A DNA stretch of 62,195 bases from positions 1 through 62,195 of the forward strand of contig JAQGDQ010001108.1 in assembly GCA_030141605.1 (NCBI GenBank), written 5' to 3'. Positions 32,007-43,874 of the stretch are shown piece after piece. The notes below the pieces were generated by a model that worked only from the letters and a program-made list of their open reading frames with translations, ran no database searches and was not told the DNA's origin. Each line of letters starts with the position of its first letter. The stretch's first letter is position 1. A program made the position numbers and the translations under genes. Source of the DNA: Tubiluchus corallicola. Lineage: Eukaryota; Priapulida; Priapulimorpha; Priapulimorphida; Tubiluchidae.

Positions 32007-35000
32007 GTAAGTCTTGCAACTACAGTATTACACCATTATAGAGAACACAACTTACTGCGTTCACACTAGTAACACCAACTCACAGATAAAAAGAACGAAC
32101 TCGTCATTTATCTAACTATTATAATAGCTGTGCATTCACACTAGTAACACCAACTCACAAAAAAGAACGAACTTTCGTCATTTATCTAACTATTATAATA
32201 GCTGTGCGTTCACACTAGTAACACCAACTCACAAAAAAAAGAACGAACTTTCGTCATTTATCTAACTATTATAATAGCTGTGCGTTCACACTAGTAACAC
32301 CAACTCACAAAAAAGAACGAACTTTCGTCATTTATCTAACTATTATAATAGCTGTGCGTTCACACTAGTAACACCAACTCACGCAAAGAACGAACTCGTC
32401 ATTCATCTACCTATTATAATAGCTGTGCATTCAGACTAGTAACACCACCTCGCAAAAAAAGAACGAACTTTCGTCATTTATCTAACTATTATAATAGCTG
32501 TGCGTTCACACTAGTAACACCAACTCACAACAAAAGAACGAACTTTCATCATTTATCTAACTAGTAAAATAGCTGTGAATACAATATACTCGATTTAATA
32601 TCGTGTACTTTTTGTCGCGCGCCCCTTTTTGCCTGTTTTCTTGTGTATTTTTAAGTTTTCCTTTGCATACTTTACCTTTGCCAGCCATTTTTGAACTCAT
32701 TTACAATTCAGTTTAACCCGTCATTCCTGGTACACAAAAATGTTTTGTGTAGCAGCAAGGGAGTGTTAATGTGTCGTGTCAAAAGCTCATTTTTTTACTA
32801 GCTGTATAAAAAGAATGGCTTACTCAGTAGCCTGACACACGTCTATTTTACTCTGGCACCATGGTAATGACTGCAAGTGATGAATCTTACTTTTTTATTT
32901 TACTGCTAAAGCTTTTTGAACAAGAGACAAGCAGGAATTTTAAAACAAGAGACAAAACTGACCGACTTATTCGATTTTCATTGACTTTACTGAACGCGTC
33001 ACGTGGATTTACAACTGAACATGTACATGCAGTTTAATGTGAAAATATCTTTCATTAGTTAAATTTGAATATACTGCAAAGTACTTGGTACTTGACAGCA
33101 TCTTCTAAAAGTACTTTACATGTCAATGAAGCCACACATTGTACATTATTTACTCACTTATTAATACTTTCTTGTCCAGGTAGTAGTTACATACATATCA
33201 TTTAGCCGCATGTGCTTATCAAGTACCTCGGTTACAAAGCACTGTTTTGGGTCCCTAGCACTTTTCGCTATAACGATGTTGTACTGTAGTGATTAAGGAG
33301 TTTGTGTAGAACACGGTCTAAGCTAATTTGTGAGGCATGTAGATTTATGATTTCAGTTCACAGTTAGTGTATAATAGTTAAGTCTTACGTAGAGCCACTT
33401 GCATTTCAAAATTATTGTGGGAATGAAAAGCGAAAAATCTTCCGCGAATTTTAAGAAAGGACCGGATTAAACTGCCCGGGCTTACAGTGCCGGACTTATT
33501 TGTCACAGCTGCAGATCGCACTTTCCATGCGGTGCTGTTATTGCTCCGAGGTCTTTCGGAGTTTCTGGTCACCACACTTTTGAGTGCAAATAGTAGCGGT
33601 TCTATACAAAACTGTGCATTTGGTCCCCAAGTACAGCATAGGAGTGGGTGCTGTCAAACTGTGTGATTAATAGCGAAATTTGGGAGGGCACTTGATGGAA
33701 ATCTAAGAATTTAAGAAATTTTCGTCAGAATATTTTGTCCTTTCCTGTGTCTTGAGTAGCAATATGAAATATGTGTAAAATAAAATTCTTTGTTTTTAAG
33801 GTAAATTTAACAACGTTTGGTCTTAAGAAACGACTTTATTTGTAAAAAATGTTCAAACTTCGATTTTATTTTAAACTGCTTTTGGATATTAATGGCATAA
33901 AAACTTGATTTTTTCTTGCGTAAACTTTCCTGTTTTGATCATCATTATTATTACATTAGTTTACAAAGTTGACAAACGTGGGTGTGGGCAATTTTTTATG
34001 AATAAATATATGCAAATGAGTGTTAAAAAATGAAAATGCAAGTATGGTAACTAAGGACTACTCTAAATATTTCATTTTTGTAGGTGAAATGTTGCCATTG
34101 TACTCGCAAAGACTGTTGCACACTTTTCTCTGCGGAACGAGGGATGAAGACAAAGACATTCGTGCCAGCAGTTTGGCCAACTTAGCCGAAGTCGTGAAGT
34201 TGCTGCACTTTTCCCTGGGATCTATCCTACAGGAGCTGATGACGTGCCTGAGCAGCATTGTGGACACTGATCCAGAATGTACAGTAAGTATCGGGTTCTA
34301 CATTTGATTGAAATGGGAGGTCATTTTAGATGTGAGTTGATGCAGAGTTGACTGCAGTTGTCTGATTCTCTGGTAGTTGTGCTAACGATATGTTGTGCAT
34401 TTAATTTGTACAGGATGAATCTACAGTCAACCTCGGGTGTAAGGTACTCGCTTATAACAGACATTCGCTTATAAGGGACCACCAACACTAGTTCCGATTT
34501 TTCTTGACGTTTTTCCAATGTAAAAATCTTCATATATAAGGCACTCGCGTAACAGAAACCCAGGTAAATTACCTCGCATATAAGGGACACTTCCGCTTTC
34601 TTACCAGATTTTTCGTTTTTTGCATGATATCTGTGCAGCACTAAATTTGAAGTGTTTCAATGCTAACCAAAGAAAAACGCGCAAGTGTAAAAAGAAATAA
34701 ACCCGGCACCGGTAATCAGTAGTGAATTCTGACAGCAAGTGTCTACCAGTGTCTCAGTGGACCTTTAGTTCGACATGTTCTTGTTGGACAAAGATCTTTA
34801 CTAGTGTAACTCTTCTTGGAATTTTGTTTAATGACCAGTGCTTCTAAAATTGCCTCCATTATTTTGATACCTGATTTGGTGAGGTTTCTCACGATAATGT
34901 TAAACTGTTGTCAATTTATTTGCAGGTAAGACGATCAGCTGTAAACGTAATCACGCTCATGCTCCGTGGTCTAGGCAAGGACAGTCTGACGATTCTCGAG

Positions 35001-35174
35001 AGCACCATCAGGGACTTGTACAGGCTACTGAAGAAAGTCTCGCAGGTTGATAGCGACGATGTTGTTCGTCTTCACGTGCAGTTAGCCTTGGAAGAACTGG
35101 ACATTATCATGCGTGGTTATCTGTTTCCAGAGGAAAGCTTTACAAGAAAGATACGGGTTTTGGATCCTTTCTAA
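29186..35174 (+). CDS. TANGO6: TANGO6 (TMCO7), complete, three coding exons
   Basis: Coding exons 29186-32006, 34084-34283 and 34926-35174 total 3,270 bases, or 1,089 residues plus stop; human TANGO6 is about 1,094. TANGO6 is named from a Drosophila secretion and Golgi screen. It is related to yeast Rtp1, which helps nuclear import of RNA polymerase II. The protein looks like a helical-repeat (HEAT/ARM-like) solenoid. The RTP1_C1 type region begins near residue 830 with NDVHSPLLPIRAGACRQLAK and crosses the first junction as ITRNLGEMLPLYSQRLLHTF. The RTP1_C2 type end is ELDIIMRGYLFPEES and KIRVLDPF. Splice phases are 1 and 0 and all junctions are consensus. The ATG lies 6 bases after an acceptor (tctcttccag, ending 29179), so the 5' UTR is probably spliced. 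No frameshift or stop is seen. Confidence 0.93.
32059..32578. repeat. 74-bp tandem repeat, 7 copies, in TANGO6 intron 1
   Basis: The unit is cacactagtaacaccaactc, then acaaaaaagaacgaactttc, gtcatttatctaactattat and aatagctgtgcgtt. Units vary between about 68 and 78 bases by A-run and small indels. It begins about 50 bases after the exon 1 donor. Confidence 0.93.
32579..34083. other. Remainder of TANGO6 intron 1
   Basis: No coding signal. 33205-33300 has tacctcggttacaaagcact and cgctataacgatgttgtact, resembling one end of Tigger-type elements, and 33365-33600 is GC-richer without a recognisable ORF. Confidence 0.4.
34084..34283 (+). CDS. TANGO6: TANGO6 coding exon 2
   Basis: The acceptor catttttgtag ends at 34083 and the donor aca|gtaagt is at 34284. 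It encodes GEMLPLYSQRLLHTFLCGTR, DEDKDIRASSLANLAEVVKL and ELMTCLSSIVDTDPECT, a run of helices of the RTP1-like C-terminal region. It is 200 bases, phase 1 to phase 0. Confidence 0.92.
34430..34620. other. Possible DNA-transposon remnant in TANGO6 intron 2
   Basis: tactcgcttataacagacat, ttcgcttataagggaccacc and later cctcgcatataagggacact are inverted-repeat-like words of the kind seen at Tigger/pogo ends. No clear borders. Confidence 0.35.
34926..35174 (+). CDS. TANGO6: TANGO6 last coding exon
   Basis: The acceptor atttgcag ends at 34925. It encodes VRRSAVNVITLMLRGLGKDS through EELDIIMRGYLFPEES, KIRVLDPF and TAA. The ending is the RTP1_C2 motif. A Tigger-like element starts about 25 bases after the stop, so the 3' UTR probably runs into it. 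Confidence 0.92.
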   Translation, partial: VRRSAVNVITLMLRGLGKDSLTILESTIRDLYRLLKKVSQVDSDDVVRLHVQLALEELDIIMRGYLFPEESFTRKIRVLDPF

Positions 35175-35196
35175 TGCATTTTGTCAGCATTTTACG

Positions 35197-35743
35197 CTCA
35201 TATCTCGGTTTGAAAGGCCTTATTTTAAGGTATTGGAAAGGTCCTGCATACTACTGACACATCCATTATTTCGTGAGCTGACCGCTAGTTGGCAGGCCAT
35301 CACTTTTTTACATCCAAGGTCCTGTGTGCTACAGACACTGTCCATTATTTCGTGAGCTGACCGCTAGTTGGCAGGCCATCACTTTTTTACATCCAAGGTC
35401 TTGTGTGCTACAGACACAGTCCATTATTTCGTGAGCTGACCGCTAGTTGGCAGGCCATCACTTTTTTACATCCAAGGTCCTGTGTGCTACAGACACAGTC
35501 CGTTATTTCGTGAGCTGACCGCTAGTTGGCGGGCCATCACTTTTTTACATCCAAGGTCCTGTGTGCTACAGACACAGTCCATTATTTCGTGAGCTGACCG
35601 CTAGTTGGCGGGGGGGCCATCACTTTTTTACATCCAAGGAGCAAATAACGGCACATGTGTAACTTGTATGTCAGCGTGTTTAAGTGGTATAATCATCGTG
35701 TGCGACTGTGTCAGTGTGTGTAATCCGGCAAACCGAGATATGA
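35197..35743. mobile_element. Tigger-like MITE containing five 79-bp tandem units
   Basis: The left end acgctcatatctcggtttga and the right end caaaccgagatatgagtgtt are inverted repeats typical of Tigger ends (ATCTCGGTTTxCCGGA). Between 35240 and 35640 are five units of 79 bp containing ggtcctgtgtgctacagaca, gtgagctgaccgctagttgg and ccatcacttttttacatcca. One diverged unit of the same sequence occurs in the element at 41002-41479, showing the unit was part of the transposon before it was amplified here. Confidence 0.8.
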
Positions 35744-36325
35744 GTGTTATTAACTGAAATGACTGTTATGTGATTTTGTAGTGCATCTTTTCAATACACT
35801 TGTTCATAATCATACATATAAACTATAATATGGCCTTCAATGTTATTTGAGTTCATTTATATTATTTTATTTCTGATATTATTTTTACCATTTAAAAAGC
35901 AAGAAAATCTTGTAGCAAAAACGTACAGTCTTTATAGGTGGCGTTGTAGCAACTTTGGCAATTATGACGAGGTACATTAATGCATACATATCTATGCAAA
36001 TATAGACATCTTGTTTTGCCAAGAATGTGGGCGTTAAGCGAGGTTACCATTATAAAAGAGGGTGTTATAATGACATTTGACTGTGTGTAAAACTTTTTTG
36101 GGTAGGTATTGTTATAAACTATTTTGAGTTTTCTGATGTTTTTGCTAATAATTTTATTTTGGTAACTAGAGATTATGGCAACTAAAGTAGTCAAGAAAAT
36201 TGGTTTGGTAGATCAAGTTTATCTTGTTGTGAATGGGTGTTATAAATATATTGCTGCTGTGTCTATTTGATTTTGGAACTGTTGTTTCTTCTCATTAATA
36301 ATTGTGCATAGATTTAAGTAATTAA
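35744..36325. other. Intergenic, no feature seen
   Basis: AT-rich sequence. The only ORF (35892-36194 -) has no recognisable content. Confidence 0.5.
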
Positions 36326-36718
36326 TAGGCATGAGCATCGAACGTTCGTATTCAATTCGAACCAGTTTTTTTTTAGTTTGAACTCTGTTCGAATCTGAAA
36401 CTGTAGATTCGAATAATTCCGCACGTCACTCGCATATGTTACTTATCATTAAAATTATTGAAACATCGTGCAATTAGCATAATTTAGCTGTGATTTCTGT
36501 GCAAAATTTTTAAACAAATTATTGGTGGTTTTACTGCAGAACAAAATCGAGTAATATGCATGATCTTTGTAAGAATAATTTTTACTGGTGGTTCGAAAAC
36601 TTTTTGGAAAATCTTTCAATTCGAATTCGAAATACTGAAGTTTGGTTCGATTCGAATACGAAAGTCACAAATTCGATTCGATTCGAATTCGCTTTCTGGT
36701 AGAGAATGCTCACCCCTA
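36326..36718. mobile_element. Non-autonomous hAT-type element, 393 bp, perfect 8-bp duplication
   Basis: The target duplication gtaattaa is exact at 36318-36325 and 36719-36726. Ends are taggcatgagcatcgaacgt and the complement of agagaatgctcacccctagt, giving inverted TAGGxxTGAGCAT. The interior is rich in ttcgaatt palindromes. Related copies are at 26490-27400 (interrupted) and 61160-61515. Confidence 0.92.
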
Positions 36719-36726
36719 GTAATTAA

Positions 36727-37608
36727 CAGCAAGCAGCAGAAGTATCCGCTTCTGAGAAGGAAATCGTGTACGAATGTAGCACAAAATCTAATTCTGTTCT
36801 GGTTCCTGTACGGGATTACAGGCTCCGTGGAAACTTCATATTTTTCCTTTTCAGATGTTCTTCGGTTCAAATTAATTTGTGCGTTCATAACACTACACCA
36901 GTGTGAGTCAGAAGGCCCCATCTTAAGTTTCAGGACCTATTGTTTCTGCATTATTCAATACATAGACTTGTAATTTTCTTGAAAGTGTAGTTTATACAAT
37001 ATACTATTAATTTTGACTTTCTGGTGTTTCTCTTATTTTTTGGTGTCATGGTATCTGTGTTCGTTATGCCTCTACAACAGTGATTACTGGTACGTTATAA
37101 ATTAAACTGCAGTACAAACGTTCCGCAGGCATTTTGCCCGACAAATGAGGCATTTGCCCCTTTGCATATCAAAACGTGTCGTTGCGATAAAGTGCGTTTT
37201 AAAGTTACTGCTAAACTTTTCTGCAGCTGACAGACAACATTTAAGTTTACGACCACCTTTGATAGAATTCCACTGATTAATTCGAAAATTTGTAAAAAAA
37301 AATACTGAAAAACGTTTATATACGAGACTTCCACTGACTGCCCGTCACACTTGAGCATCACTAGTTAAACTATGAGCATCACTTGAGTGTTCACTATACC
37401 TCGCATATGTTGTATCCTCTGGGCATTTCTGTAAAACTTGAGGGGGCCTGTTACCCGAAGAGGCTTTTTGCTGCACCTTCCGTTTCTTTACAGTGTCATT
37501 CTAAAAGTTCTTTGCAGAACTTCATTTTCATCTTTTGTTTGTTGAATTCAACAACATAATAATTATTGCTTCATTTATGTCATCAAAAATAAGATAAGTA
37601 AAATCGCC
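36727..37608. other. Intergenic, no feature seen
   Basis: AT-rich. Short ORFs (37095-37361 -) are without recognisable domains. Confidence 0.5.
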
Positions 37609-37962
37609 ATGTGCGAGCCACCAAACCAATTGGTTTCCTCATCGCCATCGTCGCTCGGAATGACGCCGGGTCGCGTGGGACTGTACAAACCGTTTCTTGG
37701 GCTGTTGGCTCGCGCCGGTTCCCACCAGAGGAGGGATTTGTTGAAATGGGCCGATGGAGATGCGGTGAATTTTTTAGCAGAATGTGTTCTCAACATACTA
37801 CGCGGAAACGTGAAGTTGAAGCCGAAACAGATAAAGGTGCTGAAAGGACACCGCAACGTGCTCAGAAGATTAGCTCGGCCCGGCTCCACATTGCGGGCCA
37901 GAAGATGTGTGCTGGTGCAAAAAGGTGGAATATTTCCAATCATACCCGTTAGTAATAAATAA
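37609..37962 (+). CDS. Small basic ORF, 117 residues, possible mobile-element protein
   Basis: A single-exon ATG-to-TAA frame of higher GC than its surroundings. The middle reads RVGLYKPFLGLLARAGSHQR, then LLKWADGDAVNFLAECVLNI, and the end RRLARPGSTLRARRCVLVQK, GGIFPIIP. It is strongly basic (many Lys/Arg) and ends in a short hydrophobic patch. I recall similar small basic ORFs with an RRLAxxxxSLxxKRxxL(V)QxGGF ending in invertebrate genomes near virus-like DNA elements of the Polinton/adintovirus type, where they are thought to be core-like DNA-binding peptides; this is recollection, not a search. No polymerase, integrase or capsid gene lies nearby, so if related it is an isolated fragment. 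AATAAA overlaps the stop (37957-37962). Confidence 0.4.
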   Translation: MCEPPNQLVSSSPSSLGMTPGRVGLYKPFLGLLARAGSHQRRDLLKWADGDAVNFLAECVLNILRGNVKLKPKQIKVLKGHRNVLRRLARPGSTLRARRCVLVQKGGIFPIIPVSNK

Positions 37963-39441
37963 TAATCTTTATCAATATAATACCAACAATCCCACCTTCA
38001 ATATGCAATTAAAATAAACCTTAATTGACACCTCAAGCTCTCCAATTAACAACTAATAAGATAATGATTTTAATGGTAAACTTATCTTTCAATTATATTA
38101 TAGTATTTTAGTATTTGAGATTATATAAACTTAAAGGCAACGTATCGAAAACCTAGCATAACGTAGTAACAAAGTTGCATAGAGCAGTAGACTTACAGTA
38201 ACTACTAATAGATTGTTGTGACAAAAGGTATTAAAAACTTATTAATGTTCTCAAGTGTCGTTAGTTATTATGTGTACCAAACTACTTCGTAATTGTATTT
38301 TTAGTACATAATATAGAGTAGAAAAATTACGAGATTGCTGATTAGAACTAACGACTAGATTGTTCACTTCGTAAAGAAAAGGACGAAGTTAGTTTGTTCG
38401 CCGTTTAGGTCGGATCGTCTGTTTTTCTGAATTTCGCGTCATATACAGTCACGTGACATGACCTTCCCTAAGTTGCTGCACAGGTTTGCTATGTAATTGC
38501 TAATGTTATAAAATTTGGCGTGGTTACGTGATTTGTGCCGCAGTGCAATTTGTAATCGATTGTGCGTTTGTTTGTTTTATTTTTGAAGTTTGAGCTCATT
38601 GAAATTCAGCTGTAGTTGGTTTTTGGAGCTTTTATTCTGAGGTAGTTCAATACTACAACTAGGAGTGGGACAAGTCATATCTATTGTGGTATCATAACAA
38701 AAAGTCATTCAGTCTTCTCGGATTTCGAGCCACTCATCTAACGACGAGTCGAGGTATTGCTGCTGTTCTGTTTTTTCCTGTGACAATATTTATGAAATAG
38801 TACATAGTTATTTGCTTGAAGTTAAATTTCATAATTCATTTTAGACAGTGTGGGCTTGCGATGGCTCTGTGCTTCATTTAGCCGAGAGCATTGTACTTGA
38901 TATAAGATTTCATTCCTGCCACAACCACTTTTATTATACAGTCTTTACCACTCTGCTACATCCCTTCTACATTTTTAAAACCTTGCTTGAATAGTATGAT
39001 TAACACAGGATGTATCATAATTCCAGGTTGGTTTGACAATTTGCTTAATTTTTATTATAATTTTGTCTCTTATTCAGTAAGTTTAAAAACAGTTTGAACT
39101 TACATTTACATACTACTTCGCTTCACTAATTCTCGGTTAAATTATCAGCTATTTGCTTATACGTATGTACCAGTGTACTCTTACTCACTGAATACTGATT
39201 TTATTACTTTGTTTTTCACTTTGTTTTACATCATTTGCATAATATTATGCTTTCAACTGTTGAACTTCACAACATGTTCAGCACCGCTGTTGGATTTCTT
39301 TACAAATTAGCTACTAATATAATTTTTATTACTGTCTGGCATTATTTTACTTTACTCTAAAATTATCACCCAAGCAAGTGTACTCCAATCTTATTTGATA
39401 AGAATTTAAATAGTATAGAATCTAACAAAATGTTGATCAGT
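37963..39441. other. Intergenic, no gene seen
   Basis: Very AT-rich. The cluster around 38450 (agtcacgtgacatgacc) is a lone CACGTG site. No coding frames longer than 60 codons. Confidence 0.5.
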
Positions 39442-39636
39442 GTTAAAGCAAAACCAGACCCGATCTTAAACTGTAGGTCAAAACGGTCTACTCTTTAAAA
39501 TATTGAAAGGAATCATATGATTTTGTTTCAAAAATGACTTACTGAATTAATGAATTAATTATATTAAAATGTATACTTAAATCGGCCTTGAAAATGGGGT
39601 AGTATATGAAAAATCATCCTGTCTTCTCTTAAGTTT
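39442..39636 (+). mobile_element. TTTAAAGGA-type element, internally deleted copy
   Basis: It has the family's left end (aaagcaaaaccagacccgat) and right end (tgaaaaatcatcctgtcttc) with only about 190 bases between, so the central 430 bases are missing. Confidence 0.7.
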
Positions 39637-39761
39637 ATGAAGTTTTCTTACGCTTCACGTTTTGACACAACTGAAGGTAACTTAATGGGGTGAGTAACAG
39701 TAATGGCGAGAGTAACATCACAAGAGGCAGAAACAATTTTTAGAAAAAGAAACCCTAATCA

Positions 39762-40372
39762 TTTAAAGCAAAACCGCACCCAATCTTAAACTGTAGGTCA
39801 AAACAATCTACTCTTCAAAATATTGAAAGGAAACATGGTATTTTTTCAAAAATGACTCGTGAAAGAAATATTGCCACACAAACACGATTTTGCGTTCGCG
39901 CCACTATTTTTTCACTGTTACACGGATTTCGCCATTCAGTAGCTAGACTGGCACTAGCGCCTGCATTTTCGAAATGCATTGCACAAAAAAGATGCTGTAC
40001 CTCTCAGTTCCGATGTGTTAGTTTCTGACGAACTGCGCACATTCGACAGCTTATGCATGAGCACAGCGATAAAAATGAAATTCGAATTTTTATCTTAAAA
40101 CTTGCCTAGTTTTGGTTCAACACACTGAATATCTTACAGTAGCACTGTACTTCAATTTTCGCTTTCGCAAACGTATGCAACTCGCTCGTGGAATATTTTT
40201 GCTGTTGAAAATTATGTTAGTTTGTGACGTCATCACTTAGTTGGGCTCTCCCGCTGTTATTTAAGTTTTTAATATATTATTTATTATCAGAAATAGTTTT
40301 GTGTTATTATCGGTGTTAAAATGTTTCCTTTTCACCATACTTGAGGTAGTATATGAAAATCTTTTAAAGCTT
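39762..40372 (+). mobile_element. TTTAAAGGA-type element, near full length
   Basis: It begins tttaaagcaaaaccgcaccc and contains every landmark of the copy at 2303-2922, including tgttgaaaattatgttagtt with gtgacgtcatcac. The right end is worn (gtatatgaaaatcttttaaa). Confidence 0.75.
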
Positions 40373-41001
40373 TTGGCAGAACATGTACTTTATGCATTAT
40401 TACATTCTTTCAATTATTTACTTCTTTTTGCAAATCAGGCAAATTTAGTCTAGCTAGCCACATTATTGATTTTGGTCACCACATACCCTGTACTAACTGT
40501 ATCACCTAAACATAGTCAAATACAGTACATGAACAGAAAGTTACAAAAGTTTAAAAGTTCATAAAATTATGTCCTAGTCCAGGTAAGATTTTATTACAAA
40601 GCTTTATTAAGTTATGATGCTATATGTTGGCTAGCTTTTTGCTATGTTCATTTAGTTCTTATAAAAGTTTAAAAGTTTATAAATTATTCCAGGTAAGAAT
40701 TTATTACCAAGTTTTATTAAGTTATGATGCTACACATGGGCTAGCTTTTTGCTAAACGTATGTAAAAATGTCTAGTTGAGAGCAGCACACTTAAGGTTAT
40801 TGCTTTGCTCATGTTTAATGAATGTGACAGGTAAAATTGAAGCAAAAGTTAGATCCTAATGCATTTTTCATCATGTATGTTTGATTTTGTTGACGTTTTT
40901 AAAATATATTTTATAATATCAGTTTGAAAAGTTGCACTAATAGCTACACCTACTGCATTTTGCATTATGGATAACATTTAAAGCTTGCATTAAAATATGT
41001 G

Positions 41002-41479
41002 TACACTCACATGTCGGCTTGCCAGACCTCGCTTTTACGGATATCGGAAAAATCGGACAAAATGTCATCCGTTAAAAGTCCTGCATACCTCGGACGCAGT
41101 CCGTTGTCTCGTGAACTGACCGCTAGTTGGTGGGCCATCGTTTTGTGTACATCATTACCTCAGCGCAACCAAGCAACATGTAACAACACGTGTGTAGACA
41201 TTTTTGAGACAATTAGGTGATTGATTCTACATTACCGTGAGTCTAATTGATTCTACATTACCGTGAGTCTAATTGACTCTACATTACCGTGAGTCTAATT
41301 GACTCTACATTACCGTGAGTCTAATTGACTCTACATTACCGTGAGTCTAATTGACTCTACATTACCGTGAGTCTAATACACGGTGTCTGCTATATTAGCT
41401 TAGTATCAGTATATACGGACTCGGCAAATTTGGACCGACATCTCCCCACTTTTATCCGGCAAACCGAGATGCGATTGTA
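41002..41479. mobile_element. Tigger-like MITE with an internal 26-bp array
   Basis: The left end tacactcacatgtcggcttg and the right end ggcaaaccgagatgcgattg with ta are inverted repeats of the same type as 35197-35743. It shares a diverged copy of the 79-bp unit (41081-41160: gtcctgcatacctcggacgc, gaactgaccgctagttggtg). Confidence 0.75.
41221..41383. repeat. 26-bp tandem repeat, 6 copies
   Basis: The unit is attgactctacattaccgtg followed by agtcta. It lies inside the Tigger-like element. Confidence 0.93.
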
Positions 41480-41713
41480 CATAAATGCACAGTAACAAAA
41501 ATAGTATCAACACAGTATCATATCTACCGAGTGTCAATGAAGAAGAGGAGATACGAGGTCACCGATTCTAGTCAAAGAAAATTTTCTACGTAGCGTCAAT
41601 AAAGTTTTGTGCTACATGAAATGGTTCAGCCTTAATTTGGTTTTATTTGCCTAACAGTGAGGTAGTAATATTTTATGGGCAACAGAATCTAGCTGTGTAA
41701 GTTTCAACAGCAG

Positions 41714-42358
41714 ATTTAAAGGGAAACATGTTGATTTTTCATGTCCTACCCGATTGTAAAGGACAGTAAAAAATAACAGTAAAGGACAGTACATGTTAAC
41801 ACCAGTAACAGTGTCAAAACGATTCTGACAATTAAATAATAGGTTAAAAATTTAATTAATAGTGACTGAGCCCAACTAGTGATGACATCACAACTGAATA
41901 TAATTTTCAACAGCGCAAACATTCCATGAGCATGTTGCACATGTTTGCAAAAGTGAAGATTGAAGCGCATTGCTACTGTACAATATTCGAGTGTAATATA
42001 TACAAACTTGGAAAATTCTAAGTTTAAAGTTCATATTTCAAGTTTACCACTGTGCTCGTGCATGAGTTATTGATTGTGTGTACTACATCACAAATGAACA
42101 CCTCTCAGCGTAGAGGTGCAGCGCCTGTTTTTTGTGTAATGCATTTCATACAGGCAGACACTTGTGCCTCTCTAACTAGTGCATGAGGAAATGCATGTAG
42201 CGGCGAAGAACTAGTCGCACTAACGCAAAATTACGGTTCTGTGGTGAAATCGTTGTTTCACATTAGTCAATCCTTGAAAAAATAGTGTTCCCTTCAATAT
42301 TTTATAGTGTCGATTGTTTTGAGCTATGGTTCAAGATTGGGTACGGTTTTCCTTTAAA
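41714..42358 (-). mobile_element. TTTAAAGGA-type element, reversed, full length
   Basis: It starts atttaaagggaaacatgttg and ends ggtacggttttcctttaaaa. The reversed landmark gatgacatcacaactgaata lies at 41881-41900. Confidence 0.75.
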
Positions 42359-42774
42359 AGACAATGAACCACTCAGCAGTCTAAGGGCACATTATTTCTA
42401 TGGAGAAACCTTGAACAGATTTCTACAGTGGCAATGCAACTTTCTGTATTAAAAACATGTCGCTTACTGAGTTACTGGTTACTGAGATCTCTAGCAAATA
42501 GATATTATAGTTTGGTAGTTTTAAATGCAAGTTTTCATTATATGTATGTATATGTCGTGCTATACATTTCTAAGCAGTTAGTAAGTAAGTTTGTTAAAAT
42601 AACACATTGAAAAGTTAAAGTTAAAAACTGAATTACTGTGTGGAGACGTATAGTAAAAGTAATTTAAAATGGCCACAACAATTGATTAAGCAATATTAAT
42701 TTTCCCCTAAATTACAGGTATGAAAAAACGTAACACATCAAGAGTAAACAGGAGTTGTGCAAATCCACGATTAA
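42359..42774. other. Intergenic, no feature seen
   Basis: AT-rich. The small ORF at 42428-42610 has no recognisable content. Confidence 0.45.
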
Positions 42775-43170
42775 CTCTTTCAGGACCGTAAGCGTTTGCT
42801 GCATTTTGCACGGGTTCATGAAAAATTGCTATCACTAAGCAGTGTTTTCTTTAAATTTGATAAATATTGTTGGTTTGTACTCCTGTCATGATGTACTTTA
42901 TATGTTATAAATTATGTATGAAATGCATTTGCTTACCTTAGAAAAATTAAAAATCAATTTTTGACGAAGAAATGGAGAAAAACTTTCAGTAACTGCAGTG
43001 TTTGCACTGTAACAATGTACAGTATCACTTGTGTGAAATCAGCTAATGCAGAAAATTTCAACTGTCCAGACACAACACTCTGACACACTTTACATTCAAG
43101 TCTACTCTATTGTTAAGAAGAAATTCCTGTTAAAAGATGAAATGACTTCAATTTCTCCTTGGGTGATTAG
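42775..43170. repeat. Second copy of dispersed repeat seen at 28560-29010
   Basis: Same order of landmarks as the copy upstream of TANGO6; by eye roughly 80% alike over the best 200 bases. Confidence 0.7.
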
Positions 43171-43874
43171 TTGGTTTTTTCTGGAATAGCAGCAGAACAA
43201 TGCACAGCTTGGGCTGTAGCAAGCAGGCGATCAATAAATTAGTGTGTACGATCACGCAAGTGTACACCAGACTAAGCTACTCAATAGGCTAAGTTGAAGT
43301 GCCCTGAAGATGCTTGTTTGTTTCTAATTTTATCCAATTAAATCACTTATAAATTTTTAAAGAAATGATTGGGTAGCCAATATTTTACCGAATAGAACAG
43401 TGGCTAATTTATTTCAATTTAGTTTTGTTTGCACTCATCTACAGTAGCAGAAAGGTCATAGGTCTAATAAGACCTATTTTGAATGGTGTGGTTATGAAGG
43501 TGTAATAAGAAATGTGGATAAATAAACTTTGTAAAACATTACATTTGATTTTCTATAAGCTTTACCATTTGCTAGTCTAACTAAGGTAGACTGTAAAGGT
43601 GACATGTCGGAATCAGTAACAGCCCTAGAAATCCGAATATTAAAAATCTAGTTTCCAGCGCGGCTTCTTGAATGCGCCATCTTGAATGCAAACTGAAAGA
43701 ATGTAGATTGTAGAATGCACAGTTATATAAACGTATATGTTTTTCTACAAGCAATGCAAGCATGTAATTTTGAATGATTTTCTTGCACACGCTGTTTGAG
43801 TTGCAAACAAACCCCTAATTTCTTGTCTTAATGTTCAAGAAAACCCTCCACTTACATTAAGATTTAAACTTCGT
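43171..43874. other. Intergenic, no feature seen
   Basis: No repeats or coding frames of note are visible. Confidence 0.45.

Noticed and set aside
32007-32041. TANGO6 ending at TAA 32039 in exon 1
   Set aside because: A consensus donor precedes it and two further exons complete the conserved C-terminus to the usual family length.
37611-37952. Overlapping 113-codon frame at the basic ORF
   Set aside because: It is a shadow in another frame with less coherent composition than 37609-37962.
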